Below, in pieces: positions 33,054 through 41,749 of a stretch of 64,000 bases of DNA (position 1 is its first letter; every line of letters starts with the position of its first letter). The DNA comes from Paractinoplanes tereljensis (lineage in GTDB: Bacteria; Actinomycetota; Actinomycetes; Mycobacteriales; Micromonosporaceae), in assembly GCF_016862435.1 (NCBI RefSeq), contig NZ_BOMY01000013.1, positions 1 through 64,000 of the forward strand. Reading direction: 5' to 3'. The notes below the pieces were generated by a model, which saw nothing but the letters and a program-made list of their open reading frames with translations, was not told where the DNA came from and searched no databases. The position numbers were made by a program, and so were the translations under genes.

Positions 33054-33061
33054 CACAAACG

Positions 33062-33092
33062 AAAACACCCGGACGTCTGTCCGGGTGTTTTT
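33062..33092. terminator. Bidirectional intrinsic terminator
   Basis: The stem AACACCCGGAC / GTCCGGGTGTT has a 4-base loop (GTCT), flanked by A residues on the left and T residues on the right. It can therefore stop transcripts of the kinase (plus) and of tRNA-Ala (minus). Confidence 0.92.
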
Positions 33093-33099
33093 CTTGGGG

Positions 33100-33172
33100 T
33101 GGAGCTGAGGGGACTCGAACCCCTGACCCCCACACTGCCAGTGTGGTGCGCTACCAGCTGCGCCACAGCCCC
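33100..33172 (-). tRNA. tRNA-Ala (GGC anticodon)
   Basis: 73 nt read on the minus strand. The acceptor GGGGCTG pairs with CAGCTCC, the D arm is GCGC...GCGC, and the anticodon arm CCACA-CTGGCAG-TGTGG carries anticodon GGC. The T arm is AGGGG-TTCGAGT-CCCCT with discriminator A. The 3' CCA is not encoded. A terminator follows directly downstream. Confidence 0.96.
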
Positions 33173-33226
33173 TTGCCGTCCCCGGCTCAGCCGGGCACGG
33201 AGGAAATACTACACAACCTTCGGGGG

Positions 33227-33784
33227 TCAGTTCAGGAGGGGGTCGGGAGGGAAGTGGGCCACGGCGGCCAGAATGTCGCCCTGGCGGCGTAGGACCATGC
33301 CCCACAGGTCGTCCGGGCGGGCCATGAACGGGTCGCCGGGCAGGGCGTCCAGCAGGAACCACGAACCGGAGGCGATCTCCTCCTCCAGCTGACCCGCCGA
33401 CCAGCCGGAGTAGCCCGCGAAGACCCGGATGCCGGCCACGCTGTCCCGGATGCGGTCGGGGTCGGCCGAGAGGTCGACCGTGCCGAGCGCGCCGGACACC
33501 TGGTGGAAGCCGGTCACCCGCTTCTTGACCTCGGGGCGGGTGCGGGCCAGGCAGATCGCGGACTCGGGCTGGACCGGGCCGCCCTCGAACAGGACCGCCG
33601 GCTCGCCGGCCAGGGAGCCCCAGTCGCCCAGGACGTCGGCCACCGGGACCTCGGTCGCCCGGTTCAGCACCACGCCGAGCGCGCCGCCGGCCTCGTGCGC
33701 CACGAGCAGGACGACCGTACGGTCGAAGTTCGGATCTTTCAGGGTCGGGGTCGCCACCAGCAAACGGCCGGTCATCGACTCCAT
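33227..33784 (-). CDS. YqgE/AlgH family protein
   Basis: A 185-aa protein starting at ATG 33784 with GGAGG upstream. Family hallmarks are GRLLVATPTLKDPNFDRTVVLL, GALGVVLNRATEVPVADVL, LFEGGPVQ, RVFAGYSGWSAGQLEEEI and WFLLDA. YqgE proteins are widespread and soluble, and their role is unsettled. An upstream ATG at 33820 adds a weak N-terminus. Confidence 0.92.
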   Translation of the reverse strand: MESMTGRLLVATPTLKDPNFDRTVVLLVAHEAGGALGVVLNRATEVPVADVLGDWGSLAGEPAVLFEGGPVQPESAICLARTRPEVKKRVTGFHQVSGALGTVDLSADPDRIRDSVAGIRVFAGYSGWSAGQLEEEIASGSWFLLDALPGDPFMARPDDLWGMVLRRQGDILAAVAHFPPDPLLN

Positions 33785-33909
33785 CGACCGGCCTCCGATC
33801 CGCTGACCCTCGCTATGCACGGGCTACCCACAGCGCACGGGGGTCGTCTTCCACCAACGCCATGCCCAGCACATTAGCCCGTGATTCGGGGCCCCGATAA
33901 GGTCTGCCC

Positions 33910-34707
33910 ATGAACGCTGCGGCGGAGATCGGTGTGATCGGCGGCTCGGGGCTTTACGCGCTCTTGGCGGATGCCGAGGAGTTCGAGGTGTCCACGCCCT
34001 ACGGTCCACCCTCCGACCCCATCACGGTGGCGCAGGTGGGGGACCGAAGGGTCGCCTTTCTGCCGCGCCACGGACGCGATCACCGGTTCCCGCCGCACAA
34101 AATCCCCTACCGGGCGAATCTGTGGGCCCTTCGCGCGCTAGGAGTACGCCAGATCGTCGCCCCCTGCGCCGTCGGCGGACTGCGGCCGGAGCTGGGGCCG
34201 GGCACGTTCGTGGTGCCCGACCAGTTGATCGATCGGACCAGTGGCCGGGTGCAGACGTTCTACGACGAGGGCGCGGTGCACGTCTCCTTCGCCGACCCCT
34301 ACTGCCCGGCCGGGCGGGCCGTGCTGCTCGAGGCGGCCCGGGACGTCGAGCCGGTGGACGGGGGCGCGATGGTCGTCGTCGAGGGGCCGAGGTTCTCGAC
34401 CCGGGCCGAGTCGCGCTGGTTCACCTCGATCGGCGGGGCGATCGTCAACATGACCGGGCACCCGGAGGCCGTGCTGGCTCGCGAGCTGGCCCTCTGCTAC
34501 ACGACGATCGCGCTGGTCACCGACCTGGACGCGGGGGTCGAGGGCGATCACGGGGTGACTCAGGAGGAGGTGTTCTCGGTCTTCGCGGAGAACACCGAGC
34601 GTCTCCGGGGCGTACTCCTGGAGGCCGTCACCAGACTTCCGGCCGCGCGGGAATGCCCGTGCGGGAATGCTCTCGACGGCATCAAGCTTCCGTTCGCCCT
34701 GCCGTAA
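33910..34707 (+). CDS. mtnP: S-methyl-5'-thioadenosine phosphorylase
   Basis: A 265-aa PNP/MTAP-family phosphorylase. The phosphate loop is IGVIGGSGLY, followed by the FLPRHGRDHRFPPHKIPYRANLW block, DQLIDRTSGR, VEGPRFSTRAES and the NMTGHPEAVLARELALCYT substrate-site block. It cleaves methylthioadenosine to adenine and methylthioribose-1-phosphate in purine and methionine salvage. Because the family mixes MTA and purine-nucleoside enzymes, specificity is likely rather than proven. No other methionine-salvage gene is adjacent. Confidence 0.88.
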   Translation: MNAAAEIGVIGGSGLYALLADAEEFEVSTPYGPPSDPITVAQVGDRRVAFLPRHGRDHRFPPHKIPYRANLWALRALGVRQIVAPCAVGGLRPELGPGTFVVPDQLIDRTSGRVQTFYDEGAVHVSFADPYCPAGRAVLLEAARDVEPVDGGAMVVVEGPRFSTRAESRWFTSIGGAIVNMTGHPEAVLARELALCYTTIALVTDLDAGVEGDHGVTQEEVFSVFAENTERLRGVLLEAVTRLPAARECPCGNALDGIKLPFALP

Positions 34708-34752
34708 GGAGCAATCACTCGGCTCGACACCGTCCATTGAGAAGGTGCAGCC

Positions 34753-36060
34753 GTGTTAAACGATCGCACCTCGGCACGCGCTGTCGGCTTCACCGGTTCC
34801 GCCCTGATCGCCGTGGGCGGGTTCGGCGCGGGGGCGTTGCCGATTCCCTCGGTCGGCAACCACGCGCGGCTCGGCCTGGTCTGTGTCTACACCGGACTTC
34901 TGCTGCTCCTGCTCGCCTGGTGGTGGTACGGCCGGGTGGCCCGGGAGGAGTCGCACTGGCGCACCCTCGCGTTATGGGCCGCGCCGCTGCTGCTCGCGCC
35001 GCCGATGTTCAGCCGGGACGTCTACAGCTACCTCGCCCAGGGGCTGATGATCGATTCCGGGATGGATGTCTACCGGCACGGCCCGGCGATGCTCGGCGGG
35101 GTGGTCGCCGACCAGGTACCGGACATCTGGCAGCACACCCCCAGCCCGTACGGCCCGGTCTTCCTGCTCGTGGCGCAGGCGGTGGCCGGCCTGCTCAATG
35201 CCCACCTGCTGCTCGGGATCGTCGCGATGCGGCTGGTCGCGATCGCCGGGCTGGTCATGCTGGCCGCCTCGGTGCGGGTGCTGGCCGGCGCGGCGGGGGT
35301 GAGCCCGTCCGGCGCGATCTGGCTCGCCGTACTCAATCCCCTGGTTTTGATTCATTTGATCGCCGGCGCCCATAACGATGCCCTGATGGTGGGCCTGCTG
35401 GCGGCCGGCCTGGCGGCCGCGGTCCGGCACCGGCCGGTGGTCGGCACCCTGCTGGTGGTGGCCGCGGGCCTGGTCAAATGGCCGGCCCTGCTCGGCCTGG
35501 TGGCGCTGGCGGCGATCTGGGCGACGCGGTGGGCCTTGGTGAAGGTGGCCGCGATCGCGATAAGCGCGACGGTGGCGATCACGGCGGTGGCCGGCACCGG
35601 GTACGGCTGGATCAGCGCCCTCGCCACCCCGATCACCACCGAGAACTGGTCCCTGACCGGGCTGCTGGGCCGATGGACCGCGGGGACCCCGGTGGCCGAG
35701 ATCTGGCGCTGGGCCGGCCTGCTCGCCATGGTGATCGTGGCCGGCGTGGTGTGGAGCTACCGGGCCCGGCTCGGCCCGGTCTACTGCCTGGGCATCGTGC
35801 TGACGGCGGTGGTGGTGTTCGGCCCGGCGATCCGGCCCTGGTACGTGGTGTGGGGCCTGGTCCCGCTGGCCGCGGCGGTCGGTGATCAGCGGGTGCGCCG
35901 GATTCTGGCCGGCTTCTGCGCGGTGATGGTGCTGGTGGTGCTGCCCGACGGGTTCGCCGCGGACGTCGACCGGGTGCGGTTGGCCGTACTCGGGGCGTTG
36001 ATCGGGATTGCGGCCTTTGCCCTGTTCACCCTCCCGCAGACGGTGAAGGCCGCCCGATGA
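34753..36060 (+). CDS. MptB-like polyprenol-phosphomannose mannosyltransferase
   Basis: A 435-aa membrane protein with about 12 helices. The signature blocks are MFSRDVYSYLAQG (acidic catalytic residue in the first loop), TPSPYGPVFLL and LIHLIAGAHNDALMVGLL, all typical of the actinobacterial MptB family of GT-C alpha-1,6-mannosyltransferases. These elongate the mannan core of lipoglycans using polyprenol-phosphomannose. It overlaps the next mannosyltransferase gene by four bases. Confidence 0.85.
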   Translation: MLNDRTSARAVGFTGSALIAVGGFGAGALPIPSVGNHARLGLVCVYTGLLLLLLAWWWYGRVAREESHWRTLALWAAPLLLAPPMFSRDVYSYLAQGLMIDSGMDVYRHGPAMLGGVVADQVPDIWQHTPSPYGPVFLLVAQAVAGLLNAHLLLGIVAMRLVAIAGLVMLAASVRVLAGAAGVSPSGAIWLAVLNPLVLIHLIAGAHNDALMVGLLAAGLAAAVRHRPVVGTLLVVAAGLVKWPALLGLVALAAIWATRWALVKVAAIAISATVAITAVAGTGYGWISALATPITTENWSLTGLLGRWTAGTPVAEIWRWAGLLAMVIVAGVVWSYRARLGPVYCLGIVLTAVVVFGPAIRPWYVVWGLVPLAAAVGDQRVRRILAGFCAVMVLVVLPDGFAADVDRVRLAVLGALIGIAAFALFTLPQTVKAAR

Positions 36061-37241
36061 AGGCGGGCCGTATCGCGCTGGTGATCGGCGCGGCGATCGC
36101 GGTCGCCGTCTTCCTGGTCACCATCCCGACCTTCCGGCACTTCTTCGACCTGGGCGTCTATCGCGGCGCGGTCCGCTACTGGCTGTTCGACGGCGGCGAC
36201 CTCTACCAATACCGCTACCAGGGCACCGAGTACGGCTTCACCTATCCGCCGTTCGCGGCTCTGACGATGAGCCCGCTGGCGCTCACGTCCTGGCCGGTCG
36301 CGGTGGCGGCCAGCCTGGTGCTGAACTCGGCCGCGGTGATCCTGCTGCTGCGCTGGTATTTCGTCCCGATCCTCCGCCGTTACCGGGTGCTGGACATCTG
36401 GACCCCGTGCGCGCTGATGTTCCTGGGATTCCTGCTGTTCGAGCCGTCCCGCGACACGTTCAGTTACGGCCAGGTCAATCTGTTGCTGCTGGTGCTGGTC
36501 TGCAGCGATCTGCGCAACAAGCGGTTCGCCGGGGTCGGCATCGGGCTGGCCGCGGCGATCAAACTGACCCCCGCGGTCTTCATCGGCTACCTCATCCTGG
36601 CCCGCCGCTACCGGGAGGCGGCGACCGCAACGATCACCGCCGCGATCGCGACGGTTCTGGCCATGCTGGTGGCCCCGGACGCGTCCCGCGAGTTCTGGAC
36701 CGACGCGGTCTGGGACACCAACCGGGTCGGCCATTTCTACCAAGTCTCCAACCAGTCTCTGCGCGGCGTGCTGGCCCGCCTGGACGCGCCGGGGATGTGG
36801 TGGTTGGTGGCGGTGGTGTTGGTTGTCGCGTACTGGTCCTGGTGGGTACGTACACGCCGGCCCGATCTGACGACCGGCTTCGCGGTCACCGGCGTGGTCG
36901 CCTGCCTGATCAGTCCGATCAGCTGGGTGCATCACCTGGTGTGGCTGATCCCCGGCGTGTTCCTGCTGCTCGACCGGGCGGTACGCGCGCCGACGATGGA
37001 ACGGCGGCGCGGTCTCGCCGTACTCTTCGCGGGTTTTGCGGTGATGAGCAGCAGCATCGTCTGGCTCTGGTGGGCCCAGCCGCACGGCTGGGCCGCCTTC
37101 CCCGGCAGCAATACCTACGTGTGGCTGAGCATCGCGATTCTCCTCGCGCTGACCGTCACGTCCGAACCCGCGCTCACGGGATCCCGGGTGCCGCCGATAG
37201 GTCTAAGGAGTGAAACGGCTCCTGGGCAGAAGGCGGTGTGA
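36057..37241 (+). CDS. GT87-family mannosyltransferase
   Basis: A 394-aa GT-C membrane glycosyltransferase. An early loop FDLGVYRGAVRYW carries the catalytic Asp, followed by GFTYPPFAALTM, FSYGQVNLLLL and SPISWVHHLVWLIP. These match GT87 alpha-1,2-mannosyltransferases that branch mannan or lipoglycan chains. It is coupled to the MptB-like gene by an ATGA overlap and abuts the LCP gene, so all three are probably one envelope operon. Confidence 0.88.
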   Translation: MKAGRIALVIGAAIAVAVFLVTIPTFRHFFDLGVYRGAVRYWLFDGGDLYQYRYQGTEYGFTYPPFAALTMSPLALTSWPVAVAASLVLNSAAVILLLRWYFVPILRRYRVLDIWTPCALMFLGFLLFEPSRDTFSYGQVNLLLLVLVCSDLRNKRFAGVGIGLAAAIKLTPAVFIGYLILARRYREAATATITAAIATVLAMLVAPDASREFWTDAVWDTNRVGHFYQVSNQSLRGVLARLDAPGMWWLVAVVLVVAYWSWWVRTRRPDLTTGFAVTGVVACLISPISWVHHLVWLIPGVFLLLDRAVRAPTMERRRGLAVLFAGFAVMSSSIVWLWWAQPHGWAAFPGSNTYVWLSIAILLALTVTSEPALTGSRVPPIGLRSETAPGQKAV

Positions 37242-38279
37242 GTGCGCTGGGTTAAAGCGGTCCTCGTGACCATTACGGTGCTTGCCGCCCTCGCTGGGGC
37301 GGGTTTCGGGGCTTCTGTCCTTTATGCCCAGCATGTCGCCGGCCAGGTCGGCCGGGACGACATGCTCGGACAAGCCTCCGCGCTCCCGCAGATCACCAAG
37401 GGCTCGGAGTACGTGGTGGTCACCGGTCCGTCCACGGTAGCCAGCGCGCCGGCCGTTATAGGGGGCGGGGAAAACTTCCTCGTCCTCGGCGTGGACACCC
37501 GGGCCGGCTGGACCCAGGGGCAGTCCCGTAGCGACACGATCATGCTGGTGCACGTCGCCGCCAACCGGCGGCACGCCAGCATCGTGTCGTTCCCACGCGA
37601 CTCGTACGTCTACATCCCGCCGGTAGCCGGCCGCTGGGCCGGCGGCAAAACCAAGATCAATGCGGCGTACGCCTGGGGTGGCGCACCCTTGGTCGTGCAG
37701 GTCGTCAGCCACCTGGCCGGGGTCAACATCGACCACGTGGTCCGGGTCGACTTCACCGCGGTCCGGAAGATCACCGACATCGTCGGCGGGGTCGACGTGA
37801 CCGTGCGCAAGACGGTCCGGGACGGCCGCACCGGCCACACGTTCAAGGCCGGCGTGAACCACCTGGACGGCAAAAAGGCCGAGATCTACGTACGCCAGCG
37901 GTACGGCCTGGCCGACGGCGACTTCGACCGGGTCAGGCGCCAGCAGCAGTACCTGCACGCGCTGACCGGCAAGGTGCTGTCGATGGGCGTCCTCACCAAC
38001 CCCATGCGCCTCAACGAGCTGCTGTCCGAGGCGGCCAAGTCGCTGGTCGTCGACCAGGGCCTGGACCTGGGCCGCACCGTCCGCGAGCTGTCCGGCCTGC
38101 GCCAGGACGACCTCGGCTTCACCACGATCCCGTCGACCGGCTTCGTGCACACCACCGCCGGCACCGCCAACCGGCTGGACACTCCGGGCTGCCGCGCCCT
38201 GTTCCTGGCGCTGCGCACCGACACGATGCCCGATTACTTCCGCACCCACCGGGGCTACCGGGCGGTCACCGGCGCCTGA
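37242..38279 (+). CDS. LCP (LytR-CpsA-Psr) family glycopolymer transferase
   Basis: A 345-aa protein from GTG 37242, directly after the GT87 stop. One N-terminal membrane helix is followed by the extracytoplasmic LCP domain: NFLVLGVDTRAGW, SDTIMLVHV, IVSFPRDSYVYIP, KINAAYAWGG, and a RVDFTAVRKITDIVGGVDV block, with RQRYGLADGDFDRVRRQQQ near the end. LCP enzymes attach glycopolymers to peptidoglycan or other envelope acceptors. The preceding mannosyltransferases may supply part of the substrate. Confidence 0.92.
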   Translation: MRWVKAVLVTITVLAALAGAGFGASVLYAQHVAGQVGRDDMLGQASALPQITKGSEYVVVTGPSTVASAPAVIGGGENFLVLGVDTRAGWTQGQSRSDTIMLVHVAANRRHASIVSFPRDSYVYIPPVAGRWAGGKTKINAAYAWGGAPLVVQVVSHLAGVNIDHVVRVDFTAVRKITDIVGGVDVTVRKTVRDGRTGHTFKAGVNHLDGKKAEIYVRQRYGLADGDFDRVRRQQQYLHALTGKVLSMGVLTNPMRLNELLSEAAKSLVVDQGLDLGRTVRELSGLRQDDLGFTTIPSTGFVHTTAGTANRLDTPGCRALFLALRTDTMPDYFRTHRGYRAVTGA

Positions 38280-38291
38280 CATGGTGGCCGG

Positions 38292-38618
38292 ATGAGCGAC
38301 CCCGACGAACTACGCCTGCGACAGCGGGCCGCCGCCGGCGATCAGGACGCCCTCGACGACCTGATCGCCCTGGCGGTGGACCGGGAAGACCTGAACGAGC
38401 TGCGCCGCCTGGCCGACGCCGGCAGTTCCGACGCCATCGACCACCTGGTCGAGCTGGCCACCGACCGAGGCAACCTGAACGAACTCCGCCGCCTCTCCGA
38501 CCGCGGCCACCAGGACGCCACCGACGCCCTGATCGAACAGGGCGAGCTGTCGGACCTGCGCCGCCTGGCCGCCGCCGGCAATTCCGACGCCGCTGCGGTC
38601 CTGGCCGAGTACACCTAG
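38292..38618 (+). CDS. Small protein of short helical repeats
   Basis: A 108-aa acidic protein built from about four imperfect repeats of roughly 24-33 residues, each with LNELRRLADAGSSDAIDHL-like spacing (ELRRLxxxGxxDAxDxLxELA). The pattern resembles HEAT/Sel1-like solenoids, suggesting protein binding. It begins 12 bases after the LCP stop and may be co-transcribed. I recognise the repeat but not a family function. Confidence 0.7.
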   Translation: MSDPDELRLRQRAAAGDQDALDDLIALAVDREDLNELRRLADAGSSDAIDHLVELATDRGNLNELRRLSDRGHQDATDALIEQGELSDLRRLAAAGNSDAAAVLAEYT

Positions 38619-38622
38619 CCTT

Positions 38623-39138
38623 TCAGCGCTGGGGCGGAGTGCGACGCAGAGCGCGAACGTTGGCCTCGGGTGGGTCAGGGGTGGTGGCGGTGCGCATCCC
38701 GTTCAGGTAGCCGTCGGTTTCCCGGCGTTCGCCGAACTCGCTGGTCAGGTCGGTCAGGCGCTCGGTCAGGGCGTCCAGGTCGCGCTCGCGGTCGGCGGCG
38801 ATCTCGGCGCGCAGGCCGGCCAGCAGGCCGTTCAACTCGCCGTCCGGGCCGAGTGGCTGCTGGTGCAGGCGGATCTGGCGGAGGATCTGGTCGCGGGCGA
38901 ACACCACCAGGACGGCCAGCCAGGAGAGCACGAAGAGACCGGTGACGACCGAGAAGACAGCGAGCGGGCGCAGGTTGGGCGGCGGCGGGGGCAGGCCGTT
39001 CGGGCCGGGCGCGGGCGTCTGCCCGGACGGCATCGAGGTCAGCAGGGTGACGACCAGCGCGCCGGTGGCCGCGGTGGCGATAATGACCGCGACCACGAGC
39101 AGTTTGCTGACCTGAAGCTGGAATCCCCGCTCAGTCAT
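38623..39138 (-). CDS. Two-helix membrane protein with coiled coil
   Basis: A 171-aa protein. The first membrane helix is near residues 10-33 (LLVVAVIIATAATGALVVTLL), then a Pro-rich extracellular loop, a second helix near 58-82, then a charged helical cytoplasmic tail (ERDLDALTERLTDLTSEF). No known domain. It converges with the repeat protein, with only 4 bases between. Confidence 0.7.
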   Translation of the reverse strand: MTERGFQLQVSKLLVVAVIIATAATGALVVTLLTSMPSGQTPAPGPNGLPPPPPNLRPLAVFSVVTGLFVLSWLAVLVVFARDQILRQIRLHQQPLGPDGELNGLLAGLRAEIAADRERDLDALTERLTDLTSEFGERRETDGYLNGMRTATTPDPPEANVRALRRTPPQR

Positions 39139-39213
39139 GGCTTGCAGGCTAGTGACCCCGGGCGGCCAGCGCGACCGCCGGGCTGTGACACTCTGCGTTC
39201 AGCCGGGTATATG

Positions 39214-39618
39214 TCACCCGGACTTGCGACGGCGCAGCAACCTCCGATAGGGATCGACCATCCGATCGAGGACCGTCTCCAGCGCGTCGCGGTCGGCGCG
39301 CGGGATCGGTGAGTCGTCGGCGAGCAGCCGGCCCAGCTCGTGCACCAGCGGATGGGTGGCCGGCGCGGCCGGCACCGGGCCGCTCAACCGGTCGGGGTAA
39401 GCGGCCAGAACCAACTCGTTGATGCTGCGGCCGAGGACCGGCGCGATTCGCTCGATCGACGTGATGGTCGGCCGCTGTTCCTCGCTCAGCCAGCGCAGCA
39501 CCACCGACGGGTCGGTGCCGACGGCCCGCGCGAAGTGGGTCGGCGTCGGGAAACGGGCGGCGAGGATCGCTTCCTTCAGGTAGACGCCGAATCCGGTGGC
39601 GGGCCGCGGTGCTGCCAT
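39214..39618 (-). CDS. XRE-like helix-turn-helix protein
   Basis: A 134-aa protein with an N-terminal Cro/CI-type HTH (about residues 10-70: LKEAILAARFPTPTHFARAVG, DPSVVLRWLSEEQRPT and SIERIAPVLGRSINELVLAAY). A helical, basic C-terminus follows, ending RRRKSG. It is probably a transcription regulator. The start is ATG 39618 or the GTG at 39624; frames that extend further upstream have no ribosome site. Confidence 0.72.
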   Translation of the reverse strand: MAAPRPATGFGVYLKEAILAARFPTPTHFARAVGTDPSVVLRWLSEEQRPTITSIERIAPVLGRSINELVLAAYPDRLSGPVPAAPATHPLVHELGRLLADDSPIPRADRDALETVLDRMVDPYRRLLRRRKSG

Positions 39619-39758
39619 CGGCACAGCATAGGCCCGCCCGGAGCAGCGTCCAGTCCACAAATAGGACACCGCCGGGGGACTCTCGGCCCATTGGTTCCGG
39701 CAGTGCCCGCTGCTACTGTCGTTGTCTCGATAACCAATGACCCCGGGTGTGAGAGGTC

Positions 39759-40049
39759 GTGGCAAACGTGGTTCGCACGATGATTCTGGCAAGCATCGTC
39801 GTGTGCGCCACGGCGTGGCTCGTGATGCGGCACTTCCGCTCACGCCAGCGCCACCCGGCACCGGCGGCACCGGGTGTTTCCGTGGCGGCGGAAGCACCCG
39901 GTGCGGTTATCACCGTCGGAGCGCCGAGCGCACCGACGCGGCGTCGTCACGACAACAGCGGCTTTTCGCATTTCTCCGCGAACCACCGCGGTTACCGACA
40001 AATGCCCCGGCGGCTGGAACTCAAGAAGCGCCCACCCGTTGTTGACTGA
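39759..40049 (+). CDS. Small basic single-pass membrane protein
   Basis: A 96-aa frame starting at GTG 39759 with GAGAGG just upstream. One N-terminal membrane helix (MILASIVVCATAWLVM) is followed by a basic, His/Arg/Pro-rich tail ending KKRPPVVD. There is no known domain. It is plausible because of the ribosome site and helix, but short and without family support. Confidence 0.5.
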   Translation: MANVVRTMILASIVVCATAWLVMRHFRSRQRHPAPAAPGVSVAAEAPGAVITVGAPSAPTRRRHDNSGFSHFSANHRGYRQMPRRLELKKRPPVVD

Positions 40050-40077
40050 TCGTTCCTAAACTCGCTACCGTCGCCAT

Positions 40078-40476
40078 GTGGGCAGACCAAGGGCTTTCGA
40101 CGAAGCCACGGCGGTCGCCTCGGCGGCGGCCCTGTTCGCTTCCCGGGCGTACGACGGAATCTCCGTCGACGACCTCGTAAATCACCTGGGCGTGCACCGG
40201 AACAGCCTGTATCAGACGTTCGGCAGCAAGCGCGGCCTCTACTTGAGAGCGCTGCGCTGGCACCTGGACGAGCAGGTCCGCCCGGCGCTGAGGCGAAACG
40301 CCACGTTCGACAACGGCCTGGACTTCCTCCTGCTGGCCGCGACCGAACGCGCCCCCGCCGACCCCGAGGTGGCCACCGAGATCACGCGGATCCTGGCCGA
40401 GTTCGACGAGGCCCTGACCGCCCCGGCGACGTCCGCCCTGCTCGGCGACCACCTCCGAGCCCGTCTCTCCCGATAA
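40078..40476 (+). CDS. Short TetR-family regulator
   Basis: A 132-aa protein from GTG 40078. The TetR HTH occupies residues 5-50 (FDEATAVASAAALFASRAYDG, VDDLVNHLGVHRNSLYQTFGSK and GLYLRALRWHL). The ligand domain is much shorter than the usual 140 or so residues, suggesting a truncated or minimal regulator. The downstream gene starts ten bases later, so the pair is probably an operon. Confidence 0.8.
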   Translation: MGRPRAFDEATAVASAAALFASRAYDGISVDDLVNHLGVHRNSLYQTFGSKRGLYLRALRWHLDEQVRPALRRNATFDNGLDFLLLAATERAPADPEVATEITRILAEFDEALTAPATSALLGDHLRARLSR

Positions 40477-40485
40477 GGACGAAAC

Positions 40486-40845
40486 ATGGCGCAGATAAAG
40501 ATCGACGGCGACCAGTTGATCGTGGAGATCGAGGGCTGGGACAAGCTCTGGGCGCTGAAGAGCCGCCTGGAGATCCCATTGGCCAACGTCCGAGGAGCAA
40601 CTGCCGACCCCGGCATAACCCAAGAGCCCAAGGGCGTACGCGCTCCGGGCGCCTACGTCCCCGGCGTGATCACGGCCGGCACCTTCCACATAAACGGTGA
40701 GCGAGTCTTCTGGGACGTCCACCACCCCGCCAACGCGGTAGTGATCCAGCTGGCCGACGAGCGCTACACCCGCCTGATCATCGAGGTCCCCAACCCCCGA
40801 GAAACAGTCGACCAGATAGAACAGGCCATCGCCCACACTTCCTAG
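40486..40845 (+). CDS. Conserved hypothetical beta-rich protein
   Basis: A 119-aa soluble protein, rich in beta strands (IKIDGDQLIVEIEGWDKLWAL, HPANAVVIQLADERYTRLIIEV) with a C-terminal helix (ETVDQIEQAIAH). The layout resembles small PH-like or dodecin-like actinobacterial proteins of unknown function. It follows the short TetR regulator by ten bases. Its stop overlaps the end of a pseudogene on the other strand. Confidence 0.7.
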   Translation: MAQIKIDGDQLIVEIEGWDKLWALKSRLEIPLANVRGATADPGITQEPKGVRAPGAYVPGVITAGTFHINGERVFWDVHHPANAVVIQLADERYTRLIIEVPNPRETVDQIEQAIAHTS

Positions 40846-41540
40846 GTCGACGCATTCGTCTCGGCCTCCGGCCCGTCCTGCGACGAGATCGCACTGGAGA
40901 TCAACGCCTTCGCGACCGGCTCCGGCTCGATCACTTCCTCGGGCGACCTCAACTTGGGCGGCGCCGGCATCCACGGCTTGAGGTTCTGAATCACCTGACC
41001 ATAGAAGTCGTGGTTCCGGTGGATGCGAGCTGCGTGACCAAGGCCTGAGTACGCGTGGCGGGCTCCGCGAGTTCGCGCCGGCTGAGCGCGGGCACAATCT
41101 CGGTGCCGAGCTGTCGCCCGAGTTTGAGGCCGGCGAAACGCACCAGCGCGTCGAACCGTCCGACGATCTCGGGAGCGGCGGCATCGGTTGCTCTGAGCGT
41201 GCCGGCCCCAACGGAATCCCGGACCGAAACCCACCGCGGCCCCATGTCACTGAACTCGAGCGCCCCCGACCTCGGGTGTTCGAGGTATCGGATCAGCTCG
41301 CCCAGGACCCAGGCCTGGTCGGGGTCGGCGACTCCGCGATATTCCTTTTGCATCACCGCCGCGGTCAGAACCTCTACAAGCCGTCCATTGGCGCTGGCCA
41401 CGGCTCACTCGGATGAGGCCGTCCGGAAAGTACTTCCCGTCGCCGAGCTGGAAAGGCACCTCGATGAAGGTTTGCACCGAGCCCGCCGGCGCGCCGAGCG
41501 GTTGCGTCAGCGATCGGCCGAACTCCCGTACCGCGCTACG
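40842..41540 (-). pseudogene. Decayed conserved protein with frame breaks
   Basis: Pieces of one protein are spread over two minus-strand frames. VREFGRSLTQPLGAP and VQTFIEVPFQLGDGKYFPDG run from about 41540 to 41410. The frame then changes and continues as VLTAAVMQKEYRGVADPDQAW and EIVGRFDALVRFAG to about 40991. Finally a segment in the first frame (WMPAPPKLRSPEEV) runs to 40842. The order resembles a roughly 250-residue actinobacterial conserved protein, from which a central stretch after RGQRQWTA and the N-terminal part are missing. I recall the family from its sequence pattern only and give no function. Confidence 0.65.
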
Positions 41541-41749
41541 CCGGGGTGATGTGCTTCACATGTTGCTTTTCTGGTCAGGAGCCGATAACCGTCCGTATGA
41601 AATTGGCGGCCATCAACCGCTCCCTCGGTCGATGTCGGCGACCGTCCGATATGACCCGTCCCACATCGGCGCGGCGGCGTTTACCATTAGCGGCCGCGTA
41701 AGCCATGGTGTTGCGCGAGCATCATCGGCCCCCGACGAAGGGATGCTTA
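41541..41749. other. Intergenic region upstream of SLT-like gene
   Basis: About 200 bases, AT-richer than the flanks (for example ATGTTGCTTTTCTGGTCAGGAGCC). It lies between the pseudogene's broken 5' end and the secreted-protein gene. It may carry the promoter for the gene at 41750; no gene is supported here. Confidence 0.4.
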
